From the NCBI RefSeq assembly GCF_002760665.1, contig NZ_PDOB01000015.1:1-64000 (forward strand): DNA of 64,000 nt. The letters are read 5' to 3'. Within the stretch, counting starts at the first letter, position 1; each line of letters starts with the position of its first letter. Below the pieces are notes generated by a model, which searched no databases, was not told the DNA's origin, and worked only from the letters and a program-made list of their open reading frames with translations. This DNA is from Massilia psychrophila (GTDB lineage: Bacteria; Pseudomonadota; Gammaproteobacteria; Burkholderiales; Burkholderiaceae_D). The position numbers and the translations under genes were made by a program. Below, one piece after another: positions 34,713-44,333 of the stretch.

Positions 34713-35162
34713 CTACGATCGGCAGCGTATATCCATTTTGTAGCGTTTTTTCGCGTCCCTGGAATAGGCGATCCGGCACTCCTTGGTCGAATCGGGGAGC
34801 CGCTGGGATAGGATAAAATCTTGCCCCTCGCCGTAGAAGCAGGCCATCCAATTTCCCTCTGGTCCTGGCCGCATGTCCGTCCACACGGCCTCGGATTGCC
34901 GGCCGGCACCTGACGGTTTCTGCTCTGCCATCATCGATGGCGGGCCGTACATCAGGCCGGCTCCAGTCAGCAGCACAGCCTTTCTATACTCGAAAGGCAC
35001 GAAGCCCTGCCACCCTGCTGGCGAGCGGGTTATCTGAATGGCCTCGCGCGGGAGCTCCTTCGGACATGCGATGCGCTGCTCGGTAGCGTGGGCATCGTGC
35101 ATTGCCCACCATCCAATCGCCAGCACGATGAAAATATTTCGGAGCATGGTCAGCACGCTCAT
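34713..35162 (-). CDS. STY0301-family protein, probable immunity partner of the T6SS amidase
   Basis: A 149-residue exported protein. The signal peptide (MLRNIFIVLAIGWWAMHDAHA) is followed by ACPKELPREAIQI and PAGWQGFVPFE, which resemble the STY0301 family found in T6SS cargo loci. Periplasmic location and a position 3 bases after an amidase effector are what an immunity protein needs. Cysteines at about 33, 107, 129 and 147 could form disulfides. The immunity role is inferred from context. Confidence 0.72.
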   Translation of the reverse strand: MSVLTMLRNIFIVLAIGWWAMHDAHATEQRIACPKELPREAIQITRSPAGWQGFVPFEYRKAVLLTGAGLMYGPPSMMAEQKPSGAGRQSEAVWTDMRPGPEGNWMACFYGEGQDFILSQRLPDSTKECRIAYSRDAKKRYKMDIRCRS

Positions 35163-35165
35163 TCG

Positions 35166-35579
35166 TCACCTCGATTCGATGGTAGAAAAAGCCTCAGCGG
35201 TATTGCTGGCGTTCCACCAAGACCCGTCCGTATTCTGCTTCATGTGACGCGCAGGGATGAATTGCTCCTTAACGGGCCGCGGCTTTTGGTCCAGCTTGTC
35301 CGACCACTGACCCATTGCCCAAAACCCTGTTCCCGGCGCGCCGTGTCGCATAAAAAGCGCAGCGTGATTGCCGGTTTCCTTGTTTGGATAGCGGGCGTGA
35401 ACGAATGTTGCGATCGCAGTTCCTGGTCGGATATTAGAATTATCCAGCACTTTATCTCCGGGCTTCCATGCGCGGTGATTTGGCACTCCAGCGTAGAATT
35501 GGACGAGCGCGACGCACTCAGTATTCCCCACTTTCGGGGTACCGCCAAGGGTACTCACACCTGGGTAGATGTAGGGCAT
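35166..35579 (-). CDS. BPSL0067/Tae2-like peptidoglycan amidase effector
   Basis: A 137-residue protein from Met at 35579 (MPYIYPGVSTLGGTPKVGN). The NlpC/P60-like Cys lies in NTECVALVQFYAGVP and the His in TGNHAALFM, the catalytic pair of the Tae2/BPSL0067 group, which cuts cell-wall peptides of rival cells. There is no signal peptide, as expected for cargo carried by the Hcp tube. Its start is one base after the hcp stop and its end 3 bases before the putative immunity gene. The frame to 35642 upstream is inside hcp and not used. Confidence 0.82.
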   Translation of the reverse strand: MPYIYPGVSTLGGTPKVGNTECVALVQFYAGVPNHRAWKPGDKVLDNSNIRPGTAIATFVHARYPNKETGNHAALFMRHGAPGTGFWAMGQWSDKLDQKPRPVKEQFIPARHMKQNTDGSWWNASNTAEAFSTIESR

Positions 35580-35580
35580 C

Positions 35581-36073
35581 TTAGCAAATCCTGTTGCTCG
35601 ACAAGTCCCAGCCGCCGGCCGTATTGCCGGCCGAGCCGCCACTGACCTTCTGCTGTGAATACTTCCACTTCACTTTGGCGAACTTGATTCCCACCAGTTC
35701 GGTCAGGATTGCACCGGGCTCGATCGCGGGCGCAACGTGGGCAATGAGGACGCTGGTCAGCTCGATTTCAAAGTAAAGCACCCGCTCACCGGCGCCGTCC
35801 GCGCGCAAGAACTCGAATTTGGCCTTCGGAAGAGTGCGCCCGGACGCGCAGCTCTGCATCAGCAGCGGCGATGACAGGTCGGCGATCTTGATGAGAGAAA
35901 TATCGGTCATGTCACAGCGCTCGGCCGAGTGCCCGCCTGCTGTGGACGATGTCGCATTCTTCCGGCTGGGACATGGCCCAGTTTACCGACTGGCACTCGA
36001 TCCAGCCATTGTGCCGGTCGTCAGTCGATTCGCCCTTGATGCCTTCGATGTGCAGATACACGTCGATCGCCAT
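35581..36073 (-). pseudogene. hcp: T6SS tube protein Hcp, with a frameshift
   Basis: The N-terminal part (MAIDVYLHIEGIKGESTDDR, then WIECQSVNWAMSQP) begins at 36073 after a strong GGAGG site. The C-terminal part (DISLIKIADLSSPLLMQS up to VKWKYSQQKVSGG and GGWDLSSN) lies in another frame ending at 35581. Removing one G after CAGCCG (about 35955-35960) restores the expected join QPKNATSSTAGGHSAERCDM and a protein of about 163 residues, the normal Hcp length. It is either a true mutation or a base-call error in GG. Hcp forms the inner tube and carries effectors such as the next gene's product. Confidence 0.85.
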
Positions 36074-36084
36074 AGTTCCTCCGT
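36074..36084 (-). promoter_or_regulatory. strong ribosome binding site of hcp
   Basis: On the minus strand CTACGGAGGAACT lies directly before the ATG at 36073. This near-perfect Shine-Dalgarno fixes the hcp start and fits the high expression usual for Hcp. Confidence 0.8.
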
Positions 36085-36614
36085 AGAATTGGCCACTCCT
36101 TATTATTGGGCGGTATTCTCCCGGCAAATTGCTCATGCGCAATAAACTTATTGGCGCCGCCCCTTTGACGAAACTTTATGCATGGAGTGTTCGCGCGCTT
36201 GCATTTCGCGCTTGAGCATTCGCAAGCGTAGTGCAAAACAAGTCTTTCGGTTCGTTATCGGACTGACGCTGTGCCGGCACTAATCGGTATCTCGATTAGG
36301 TGGAGAGTTGGTGGTTTAAATATCGAATGAGCGTTTTTCAAAAAGTACAAGTTGCATCTTTAAGGGGGGTGAGGCGCTTAACCGTTTCTTCATGGAACCC
36401 CTCGAGGCCATATTGTCCTTTATTAGGATATTTACCAAATCGGGACCATCTCAACCTTACCCCGGTTGAGCTAAAGCCCACGGATAAGATTTTTCTTTTG
36501 AGCGATCCGACCTGGCTTCAGCCTGCAGCGCACGCCCGCCTCCTTGCCCTTCCGTACCGGTCCCCGCCGTCCAATTATGGTAACGTCAACCCTCAACCAA
36601 CGGGAGCGACGACC
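36085..36614. other. upstream region of hcp with an inverted repeat
   Basis: No gene is seen in this stretch, which is more AT-rich than average. CTAATCG (36280-36286) and CGATTAG (36293-36299) form a perfect 7-bp inverted repeat with a 6-base spacer, a possible regulator site about 210 bases upstream of hcp. Around 36455-36480 words of the CCCCGGTTGAGC repeat recur. Confidence 0.45.
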
Positions 36615-36779
36615 ATGAATCCATCAGTTATCCAGGCGCACCGCGCGCCCGACCCGGTGCCGGCCGACGAGCCGACGCCCGAGCCGTTCGACAATCCCCA
36701 CCCCCACCATCCGCCGGTCCACACCCCGCAGGGCGACGACCCGGTGCCCGACCCGAAGCCGATCGTCTCGTTCACCTGA
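36615..36779 (+). CDS. small Pro/His-rich protein, unknown
   Basis: A 54-residue frame from ATG 36615 (MNPSVIQAHRAPDPVPADEP) with a GGGAG site 10 bases upstream. It is rich in Pro, Asp and His (DNPHPHHPPVHTP) and has no known domain. The last 25 bases of coding sequence recur at 36922-36946 as a direct repeat. It may be a real small protein or chance open frame. Confidence 0.45.
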   Translation: MNPSVIQAHRAPDPVPADEPTPEPFDNPHPHHPPVHTPQGDDPVPDPKPIVSFT

Positions 36780-36946
36780 TCGGTAACGATGAGGATGATG
36801 GCAGGTATGAAGCCGAGATAAGGATCTATCGGACCGCTTGAATATCGGGTCTGCCGGCTTCAGCTCAACCTGGGTCAGACCCTTTAGAAGCAAAATCGGG
36901 TCTGACCTCTCGCCGGTCGACGACCCGAAGCCGATCGTCTCGTTCA
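36750..36946. repeat. 25-bp direct repeats bracketing a 147-base spacer
   Basis: 36750-36774 and 36922-36946 are identical (both begin GACCCGAAGCCGATCGTCTC). The DNA between them holds GGGTCAGACCC and GGGTCTGACC words of the dispersed repeat seen at 34010-34290, as if that module had been inserted by duplication of the target. Confidence 0.65.
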
Positions 36947-36961
36947 GCTGCTCGCAAGGCG

Positions 36962-39900
36962 CTAATCGAACGCCCACAAATACAGTACGTCGAACGCTGT
37001 ATTCGTGCCGGTCTGCACTTGCAGCGTGATGCGCGGATTGAGTTTGTAGCGCAGTTTGACTAGGCTCGATGCGGTGGTGGCGCCTTGCTCGAAGCTCAAG
37101 AAGGCGCGCGACGAAATCCGCTTGCCGACCGTGACCACGGTCGACTCGAGTCCCTTGGCCTGCGACAGGCCCAGTTCGTCGACGCCGAGCGAATTGGCCA
37201 GGCGCGACTGGAAGCCGCCGCTGCCGCCTTTGCCGCCCAACAGCGCGCCCGCGGCGGCGCTGAGGACGCCCGCTTCATTGCCCGACGTGCCTTCCATGCC
37301 GTGGCCCAGCACCAGCCATGACAGCTTTTCGCTATCCGGCACTGACGGCGTCGACACCAGCTTGGCGACCGGCGCCAAGGCGGTGCCGCGCACTTCGACG
37401 CCGGCTTCGACATTCGTCTCGCTCAGTTGCTCGGCTTCGGGGCGCTTGCGCACCGCCAGGAGGTTGAGCGACGGGTTGTCGAGCGGGCCGCTGAAACTGA
37501 GCACGCCGCGTTCGATCGACAACTTCTGGCCGTAGGCATCGTACTTGCCGCTGACGACGCGGATGGTGCCGTTGGCACGCGGCGCCCGCCCACCGGCGGC
37601 GCGGATCCGCAACACGCCGGCCAGTTCGACGTCGGCGCCCATGCCGCGCAGCCGGAAAGCGTCGCCCAGGTCGGCCTCGACGTCGACCGTGAGCGGCATC
37701 GATGGCGCTTCCTTGACCGGCAGGCCGGCTTTGCCGCGGCCGAGCACGACGACGTCATCTGACAGTACCGGACGGCCTTGCGGCGCCAGTTCGACCAGCG
37801 CGCGGTCGGCCCTGAATTTGCCTTCCAGCGCAAAGCGCTTGGCGTCGCGCGTGAGCGTGCTTTGGCCGGTGATGACGAGAGTGCGGTCGGGACGCGACAG
37901 TATCTCGAGCTTGTCGGCCACGAGTTTGAGGTTCATGCTCGCCTCGCCGCCGGCGAAGCGCACCGCGCCATCGGCGATTGCGCGGCCCTGCACGCCATCG
38001 AAGCTCAAGCGCTGCAGCAGCAACTGGTCGCCCGCCAGTTGCGCCCGCAGTTGCCCATTGCGCAGCTTGACGCCCTGGTCGGTCCAGCGCAGCGCGAGGT
38101 TGTCGCCGCTCACGCTGCCGTTCAGGCTCGGCGCGCCGACGGTGCCGGCGCCGGCCAGCTCGAACTTGAGCGTGCCGTCGAGTTCGAGCGCCGGCTGGCC
38201 GGTCAAGGGCGCGAGCCAGGCAATCGATCCCATGTCGCCCTTGGCGCTCAGCTTGAGCGGGCTGTCGTTGCCGAGCCGGCCGGCCACCATCTGCGCGGTA
38301 GCGTCGACCCTGGCACGGCCGGCGCGCGCACCGTCGATGTCCACCTGCATGCGCAGGACGCCGCCGGCGACGTCGGCACGGGCATCTAACTGGCGCAGGC
38401 CGAGCGCCACTGGCACGTCGGTGCCGGCGACCAGATCGCCTTTTTCACGGAACACGTGAACCATGCCGCTCAAGGCCGGCGCGCCGCCCGCCACTTGCGC
38501 GCCGGTCATGTCGAGCCCCCATTGCGCGCCCAGCGTCAGGTCGCCAGACAGGTTGTCGCGCATCCCTTGCGAAAATTGCGCCAGGTAGTTTAGCGGCACG
38601 CCGGTGGCGATGCCCTTGCTGGTCCAGCGCGCGCCGTTCTTTTCCAGCGACTGCACAGTGACGCTGCCCTCGGGCAGTTTGATCACCGCGTTCGACAGCG
38701 AAATCTGCCCGGGCCGCGCCAGTCCCATCACGCCCGAGCCAGGCGCGCCGGCCAGGCGCAGCGGCGCCGGCGCCTGCAGCGCGAGGGCGTAGCGGCCGGT
38801 GTTTTGCAGCTTGTCGATGCTGCCGGTCCAGGCGCCGGCGTTCCAGCCGCCGTGCACGTCGACGAGCGCGTTGAAGTTCTCGCCGCGCCCGCTGAGCTGG
38901 ATGGTATGAGCGCCGCGGGTGCCGGTGGTTTGCAGGCGGGCATTGGCGACCCGGGTAGCTGCGCCGCTTGTGCCACCTATATAGTTGGTGATTTCGACGT
39001 CGCTAATAAACGGATCGGCCGCGCCTTGTCCGCTGCCAACGCTGGCGCTGGCGCGCAGCGAGCCGACCTGGTGCTTGCCGGGCAGGCGCAGATTTTGTCC
39101 CTCCAACGCGAGTTTCAACGCCGGCGCCTGCATGCTGCCTGACAGCCTGCCCGACCCTTTCAAAGCGCCGCTGAAATCGGGGCCGAGCGCGACCAGCTGG
39201 CCGGCGTCGATGCGCCAGTCGAGCGCGTCGCCCGCGGCGCCGAAGCTGCCGCGGGCAGCCAGTACGTTGGGGCCGATGTGCAGGTCGACGTCGGCATTCG
39301 ACACTCGCTGCTTGTCAACAGTCAATTTTGCGTAACCCGACAGCGGCGCGTTCGACAGCGTCGACGGCTGCAAGGCCAGGTTCACCGCGCCGCGCCAGTC
39401 GGGCCCCAGCCGCCCGCTGGCGTCGAAGCTGCCGTTGATGCTGCCTGCCAGGGGCGAGCCGAAGGCAGCCGGATTAAAGCGCTGCGCGCTGCCGCTGGTT
39501 TTGAGTTCGACGACGCGGCCAGGGCCAGCTGGCGTCAGCCACGCTTCGCCGCTGGCGTGTAGCAGGCCGTTGTCGGCCTTGCGGGTGCCGGCAGCCCAGC
39601 CGAGGCCAGTGGCGTCGACGACAAAGCTGGTGCGCGGCGCGGCCAGGGTGCCGGTGACGGCGCCGTTGGCACTCACCACGCCATACAGGTCGGCGCGCGC
39701 GGCGCTCAGTTGTTTGGCGTCGACCTTCCACAGCAGGCGTTCGCCCGGCGCGCCGAAGCTGCCACGCAAGTCGACCGTGTTGCGGCCCAGCGCCAGGGTG
39801 GCGACGACGTTGCTGACGTGAGCGGCGTCGGCGTCGAACTTGCCTTTTCCCGACAACGGCTGGTTGAACAGCCGGCTCGGGCGCAGCGCGAAATCGGCCG

Positions 39901-41506
39901 CCACGTTCCACGCCGGGGCAGCATCGCCGGCCGCGTTCGCACTGCCTTTAGCGTTGATCCCGGCGTTGATGTCGGCTTGCGGATAGTCGCCGAACGACGC
40001 CGGATTGAAGTGCGCGGCGTTGGCGGTGATTTTAAAAGCCTGCTCGCCGGTGAGGGCGGCGGTGCCGGCCAGGTCGATCCTGCCGGTGCCGGCAGCCAGC
40101 TGCGCCCGCTCGACGGTGAGCAGGTTGTCGGTCAGCGTGGCGAGGGCGTCCAACCGCATGCCGGACTCGGCCAGGCGCGCGGTGAAAGTCTGGGTGGCGC
40201 CGGCATTGGCCACCTTGATGTCGCCGGCGATGCTGGTGCTTTTGAGCCGGCTGTGCAACATTTTAAGGTCGAGGCGGTCGGTGTGCAGCGCGAATTCGGC
40301 GGTCCCGATGCCATTGTCCTCGGCCGTGCGCGCCACCGTGCCGGCGCCGGTAAACTTGCCGGCCACGCCGAAGTCGACCAGCACGTCGCTCATTTGCAGC
40401 GCGCTCAAGCTGCCTTCGAGCTTGCCGCGCATCGCGCGCAGCGGCAGGCGCTGTTTGTCGAGGGTGCCGGCCGGACCCGCGTTGTCGACGCTGACGCTGC
40501 CGGCGACGTCGCGATTGGCTCCAATGCGCGCCGCGATCGCGATCGTCAGGTCGGCGCTTGGCAGGGCCGGATTGAAAAAGCCCGGGTCGATGCCGCGGCC
40601 GTTGATCGTCAGCGCACGCAGCGCGATCGGCTCGAACGGCGCCAGCGAGAATGTGGCGTCGCCGCTGGCCGCGCCCGACTGGCCGTTCGCTGCCAGCTCG
40701 GTGGCGGTCAGGTCGCCGCTGGCGCGCAGGTTCAATTGCGCCGGTTTCTGACCGCTTTTCAGCGTTGATTGCGGCGTCGATTGCGGCGTTGATTGCGGCG
40801 TCGATCCGGTCAGGCTGGCCGTGGCGTCGAGCTTGAACGGCCGGTTCACGCCGATGCTGCCGTTCGCCTTTGCCAGGCCGACCGGCGTCGTCGCGCTGGC
40901 GTCCTCCAACAGCCACTGGCGAGTGTTGCCATGCAGCTTGAAGCGCACGTCCGACAGCACCGTGCCGACAGGGGGGGCGCCTTTGGCGCCCAAAGTGGTC
41001 GCCGCATTGGTGCCGGCAGGCGCGAGCGGGATCATCGTCAGCTTCGCCAGTTGCGCGTCAAGGATCGCCAGTTCGAACGGCGGCGCCAGGCTTGCAGGCA
41101 TCTTGGCCGGGCCGCTGTCGCGCAGCGTCTGCATGGTGAGACTGGCCACGCGCAGCTGGTTGATAGCGATGCCTTTCGACAGGTACTGGAACGGCGACCA
41201 GGAGATGTCGATGTTGTCGCCGGTGATCAATTGGTCGGGGCTGCGAAACACCACGTGGCCGAGGTGCATCGAGCCGTACAGCGAACCGCTGACGCCGGTG
41301 ATGACGATATTGCCGCCGCTCGATGAGGCGATTTTCTGCGCCAGCGTCTGCAGTGTCGATTCGCGCCCGAGGTACCAGTAGGCGCCGGCCAGCAGCGCGC
41401 CGGTGACGACGACGCCGACGGCGACCCGGCGCGGCCAGCGCCGTGGCCGGACCGGTGGCAGCGCCTTGCCTGCGGGTGGATGCGGCGGGGTATCGGTAGC
41501 GGCCAT
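36962..41506 (-). CDS. tamB: translocation and assembly module inner-membrane component TamB
   Basis: A 1514-residue protein. The N-terminal signal anchor (VAVGVVVTGALLAGAYWYLG) is followed by a long series of beta-rich AsmA/TamB repeats and the C-terminal DUF490 region (LNPRITLQVQTGTNTAFDVL at the very end). It spans the periplasm as a hydrophobic groove and works with TamA in outer-membrane protein or lipid transport. The start codon overlaps the tamA stop (TGATG), so the two are translationally coupled. Residues about 235-250 contain a short repeated TPQST unit (three copies). Confidence 0.95.
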   Translation of the reverse strand: MAATDTPPHPPAGKALPPVRPRRWPRRVAVGVVVTGALLAGAYWYLGRESTLQTLAQKIASSSGGNIVITGVSGSLYGSMHLGHVVFRSPDQLITGDNIDISWSPFQYLSKGIAINQLRVASLTMQTLRDSGPAKMPASLAPPFELAILDAQLAKLTMIPLAPAGTNAATTLGAKGAPPVGTVLSDVRFKLHGNTRQWLLEDASATTPVGLAKANGSIGVNRPFKLDATASLTGSTPQSTPQSTPQSTLKSGQKPAQLNLRASGDLTATELAANGQSGAASGDATFSLAPFEPIALRALTINGRGIDPGFFNPALPSADLTIAIAARIGANRDVAGSVSVDNAGPAGTLDKQRLPLRAMRGKLEGSLSALQMSDVLVDFGVAGKFTGAGTVARTAEDNGIGTAEFALHTDRLDLKMLHSRLKSTSIAGDIKVANAGATQTFTARLAESGMRLDALATLTDNLLTVERAQLAAGTGRIDLAGTAALTGEQAFKITANAAHFNPASFGDYPQADINAGINAKGSANAAGDAAPAWNVAADFALRPSRLFNQPLSGKGKFDADAAHVSNVVATLALGRNTVDLRGSFGAPGERLLWKVDAKQLSAARADLYGVVSANGAVTGTLAAPRTSFVVDATGLGWAAGTRKADNGLLHASGEAWLTPAGPGRVVELKTSGSAQRFNPAAFGSPLAGSINGSFDASGRLGPDWRGAVNLALQPSTLSNAPLSGYAKLTVDKQRVSNADVDLHIGPNVLAARGSFGAAGDALDWRIDAGQLVALGPDFSGALKGSGRLSGSMQAPALKLALEGQNLRLPGKHQVGSLRASASVGSGQGAADPFISDVEITNYIGGTSGAATRVANARLQTTGTRGAHTIQLSGRGENFNALVDVHGGWNAGAWTGSIDKLQNTGRYALALQAPAPLRLAGAPGSGVMGLARPGQISLSNAVIKLPEGSVTVQSLEKNGARWTSKGIATGVPLNYLAQFSQGMRDNLSGDLTLGAQWGLDMTGAQVAGGAPALSGMVHVFREKGDLVAGTDVPVALGLRQLDARADVAGGVLRMQVDIDGARAGRARVDATAQMVAGRLGNDSPLKLSAKGDMGSIAWLAPLTGQPALELDGTLKFELAGAGTVGAPSLNGSVSGDNLALRWTDQGVKLRNGQLRAQLAGDQLLLQRLSFDGVQGRAIADGAVRFAGGEASMNLKLVADKLEILSRPDRTLVITGQSTLTRDAKRFALEGKFRADRALVELAPQGRPVLSDDVVVLGRGKAGLPVKEAPSMPLTVDVEADLGDAFRLRGMGADVELAGVLRIRAAGGRAPRANGTIRVVSGKYDAYGQKLSIERGVLSFSGPLDNPSLNLLAVRKRPEAEQLSETNVEAGVEVRGTALAPVAKLVSTPSVPDSEKLSWLVLGHGMEGTSGNEAGVLSAAAGALLGGKGGSGGFQSRLANSLGVDELGLSQAKGLESTVVTVGKRISSRAFLSFEQGATTASSLVKLRYKLNPRITLQVQTGTNTAFDVLYLWAFD

Positions 41507-43368
41507 CAGAAAGTGAATCCAAGTGAGAAGTGCAGGCGGACTTGCTTGGCCGCCTGGCCGTAGGCAACGTCGACGTTGATCGGGCCGACCGGGCTGCGCC
41601 AGCGCGCGCCGATGCCGTAGCCGGCTTTTGGGCGCAGGTCGCGCAGCGAGTCGGCGGCATTGCCGGCGTCGACGAACACGGCGACGCCGTATGGCGGCCT
41701 GAACCAGTACTGGTATTCGGCGCTGCCGGTGAGCAGGTAGCGTCCGGGGACGATGGCACCGCTTTCGAGCACGCCCAGTTCCTGGTAGGCGTAACCGCGT
41801 ACCGACTGGTCACCGCCGGCGCGAAATAGGAACGTGCTCGGCACGCCGAGCTTGCGCTTCGAGACGACGGCGCCGGCCTCGGCGCGCAGGACCAGCGTGC
41901 CGGCGGGTCCGATCGGGCGGAAGTTGACGAAGCGGCCGGTGGCGCGCAGGAAGCGTTCGTCGGTGAGCACCGGCAGCACGGCGCCGCCGAACTGGGCGTT
42001 GAAGACGTAGCCGCTGGTGGGCGAGAGCAGGTTGTCGAGCGCACGCCTGGTGATGCTATAGGTCAGCGGCACGCTCTTGCTGCTTGTTTCCGGCAGGTCG
42101 TCGACCTGGCGCTTCTCGTGCAGGACTTCGACGGTCAGGCTGCGCTCGAGCAGCGGCGAGCCCCAAGACCTGCGCGCGGCCACTGTCGTCACGTTGGTGC
42201 GCTCGCCGCGCAGGTCGTTGCGCTCGAAGCCGCCGCCGAAGCTGTCGTTGTAGCCTTTCGGCGTGGTGGGAAAATAGAAGTCGGCGCGCGCGGTCTGGCG
42301 CAGCGTCTCGAAAATGAGCTTGCTTTTCAGGCGCAGCCCGCGCACGTTCAGGTCGTCGTACGTCAGCTGGGCGCGGTTGCCGGTGTTGGTCGAGTAACCG
42401 AGGCCGGCGGCAACGTTCCTCTGCTTGTTTTCGGTGACCCGCACCAGCACCGGGGTGGTGACCGGGCCGGCGGCAGCGGCAGCGGCAGCAGGCGCGTTCG
42501 GCGCGGCGCCCTTTTGCTCGTCGGTCATGGTCTCGATCGATTCGTCGAGCAGGGCGCTCATGTCGGCGCTGACCTCGACCCCGCTGAAGTAGCCGGTGTC
42601 CTGCAGGCGCGCCTGGAACGCCTGCAGCGTCGCCTCGTCGTATTCGTCACCCGGCTTGATCTGGTTCAGGTTGGTGATGACGGTGGGCGGGTAGCGCTTG
42701 AGCCCTTCGATGCGCAGGCCGCCCAGCTGCACTTCGGGGCCGCTGTCGACGACCACGCGCAGCAGCGCACGGCGCATGTCCGGGTCGACCGTGGCGTTCG
42801 ATTCGACCAGTTGGGCGCGCGGATAACGTGTCTGCATTACCTGGCGCAGCAGGTTGCGCTTGGCCACTTCCCAGTCGGCCTGGCGAAAGCGCTGGCCGAC
42901 GCCCAGGCTCCAGCGGCGGCGCAAAGCGTCGGCGTCGAATTTGACGCTGGTCGGCGCCAACGGCTCGAACCCTTGCAGCACCAGGTCGACGTCGCCCACC
43001 AGCACCGGCTGGCCCGGGTCGACCATCACCCGCGCTTCCAGTGCGGCGCCGCTGGTGTTCAGTGCCGCCGTGACGTTCGGCGAATAATAGCCTTCGGTGG
43101 CGACCAGGGTGCGCACCTGGTCCGGCGTGTTTTTGACAAGCCGCTGCAACTGGTCGCGGTCCAGGCGCGGGTTGCCGCGCCAGCGCACCAGGTCGAGGTT
43201 ATCTTGCAGCAGTTCTTCGAGCGGGCGCGGCGCGTCGATCCGCACCGTGTAGCTGACGCCCTGCGCGTACGCGCTGGCGCTGGCCAGCATGGTGAACACG
43301 GTCACGCCGATTTGTGCCAGAATTCGGGGCGCTGGCAGGGATCGGTGGTTTGGTCGTGCGAGAAACAT
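41506..43368 (-). CDS. tamA: outer-membrane assembly protein TamA (Omp85 family)
   Basis: A 620-residue protein from Met at 43368, with a GGAG site upstream. The signal peptide ([20 protein letters not shown]) is followed by three POTRA-like units (for example [19 protein letters not shown]) and a C-terminal beta-barrel ending in [11 protein letters not shown], with [20 protein letters not shown] matching the conserved Omp85 RGY/F loop. Residues about 285-305 form an Ala-rich loop. The frame upstream to 44079 lies antisense to queC and is not coding. Confidence 0.95.
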   Translation of the reverse strand: MFLARPNHRSLPAPRILAQIGVTVFTMLASASAYAQGVSYTVRIDAPRPLEELLQDNLDLVRWRGNPRLDRDQLQRLVKNTPDQVRTLVATEGYYSPNVTAALNTSGAALEARVMVDPGQPVLVGDVDLVLQGFEPLAPTSVKFDADALRRRWSLGVGQRFRQADWEVAKRNLLRQVMQTRYPRAQLVESNATVDPDMRRALLRVVVDSGPEVQLGGLRIEGLKRYPPTVITNLNQIKPGDEYDEATLQAFQARLQDTGYFSGVEVSADMSALLDESIETMTDEQKGAAPNAPAAAAAAAGPVTTPVLVRVTENKQRNVAAGLGYSTNTGNRAQLTYDDLNVRGLRLKSKLIFETLRQTARADFYFPTTPKGYNDSFGGGFERNDLRGERTNVTTVAARRSWGSPLLERSLTVEVLHEKRQVDDLPETSSKSVPLTYSITRRALDNLLSPTSGYVFNAQFGGAVLPVLTDERFLRATGRFVNFRPIGPAGTLVLRAEAGAVVSKRKLGVPSTFLFRAGGDQSVRGYAYQELGVLESGAIVPGRYLLTGSAEYQYWFRPPYGVAVFVDAGNAADSLRDLRPKAGYGIGARWRSPVGPINVDVAYGQAAKQVRLHFSLGFTF

Positions 43369-43455
43369 GTCGCTCCATTCGGGAAAATGCTGAGCCCATC
43401 TTACCGGATCGGCAAAATTGATGGCGAACGGTTCACCTTGCGGAAAATCCAATTC

Positions 43456-44190
43456 ATGTTGCACACCGATACTGCCCTGGTCCTGTTTAGCGGCGGCCAG
43501 GATTCCACCACCTGCCTGGCCTGGGCGCTTGGGCGTTACGCGCGCGTCGAGACGATCGGCTTCGACTATGGCCAGCGCCACGCGATCGAACTGACCGTGC
43601 GCCCGGCCGTGCTGGCCGGCGTGCGCGCCTTGTCGCATGAGTGGGACGCGCGCCTCGGCGAAGACCACGTCGTCGACCTGTCGGTGATCGGCCGCATTTC
43701 CGAAAGTGCGCTCACCAGCAATGTCGACATCGCCATGCAGGAAAACGGCTTGCCGAACACCTTCGTGCCGGGCCGCAATTTGCTGTTCATGACGGTTGCC
43801 GCCGCGCTGGCCTACCGGCGCGGCCTCAACGTGTTGGTCGGCGGCATGTGCGAGACCGATTTTTCCGGCTATCCGGATTGCCGCGACGACAGCATGAAAG
43901 CGCTGCAGGTGGCGCTCAACCTGGGCATGGCGACGCGCCTGAAGATCGAGACGCCGCTCATGTGGATCGACAAGAAGCAGACCTGGGAGCTGGCAAAAAG
44001 CGCCGGCGGCAGCGCGCTGGTCGACCTGATCCGCGAGCAGACCCACACCTGCTACCTGGGCGAGCGCGGCGCGCTGCACGCCTGGGGCTATGGTTGCGGC
44101 ACCTGCCCGGCGTGCGAATTGCGCGCGCGCGGCTACGCGCAGTTTGCGGCCGGCATGGCGGGCGTGATTGCAGCGGCACCAGTTTCTTAG
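43456..44190 (+). CDS. queC: 7-cyano-7-deazaguanine synthase
   Basis: A 244-residue ATP-dependent enzyme converting carboxy-deazaguanine to preQ0 in queuosine synthesis. The PP-loop is [10 protein letters not shown] at residues 10-19, and zinc ligands are Cys in HTCYLGERG and the cluster [14 protein letters not shown] 43456 matches the usual QueC start; the long frame open upstream is antisense to tamA. It is divergent from tamA, so the 87 bases between them hold both promoters. Confidence 0.96.
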   Translation: MLHTDTALVLFSGGQDSTTCLAWALGRYARVETIGFDYGQRHAIELTVRPAVLAGVRALSHEWDARLGEDHVVDLSVIGRISESALTSNVDIAMQENGLPNTFVPGRNLLFMTVAAALAYRRGLNVLVGGMCETDFSGYPDCRDDSMKALQVALNLGMATRLKIETPLMWIDKKQTWELAKSAGGSALVDLIREQTHTCYLGERGALHAWGYGCGTCPACELRARGYAQFAAGMAGVIAAAPVS

Positions 44191-44333
44191 TCCGCGCCGG
44201 CGCTTATTCGGTCAAAACCGAGGGCGCAATGCCGCGCAAGCAGCATGGTATGATGCTTGCCCCAGCTCCAGGTGATGTAACTACGGGGCGCCATCAAAGT
44301 CCAACGTACGCCACGCGTGCAAAGAACCACCTC

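Noticed and set aside
42118-43455. 446-codon in-frame extension upstream of QueC
   Set aside because: It is antisense to tamA and QueC homologues begin at the ATG at 43456.
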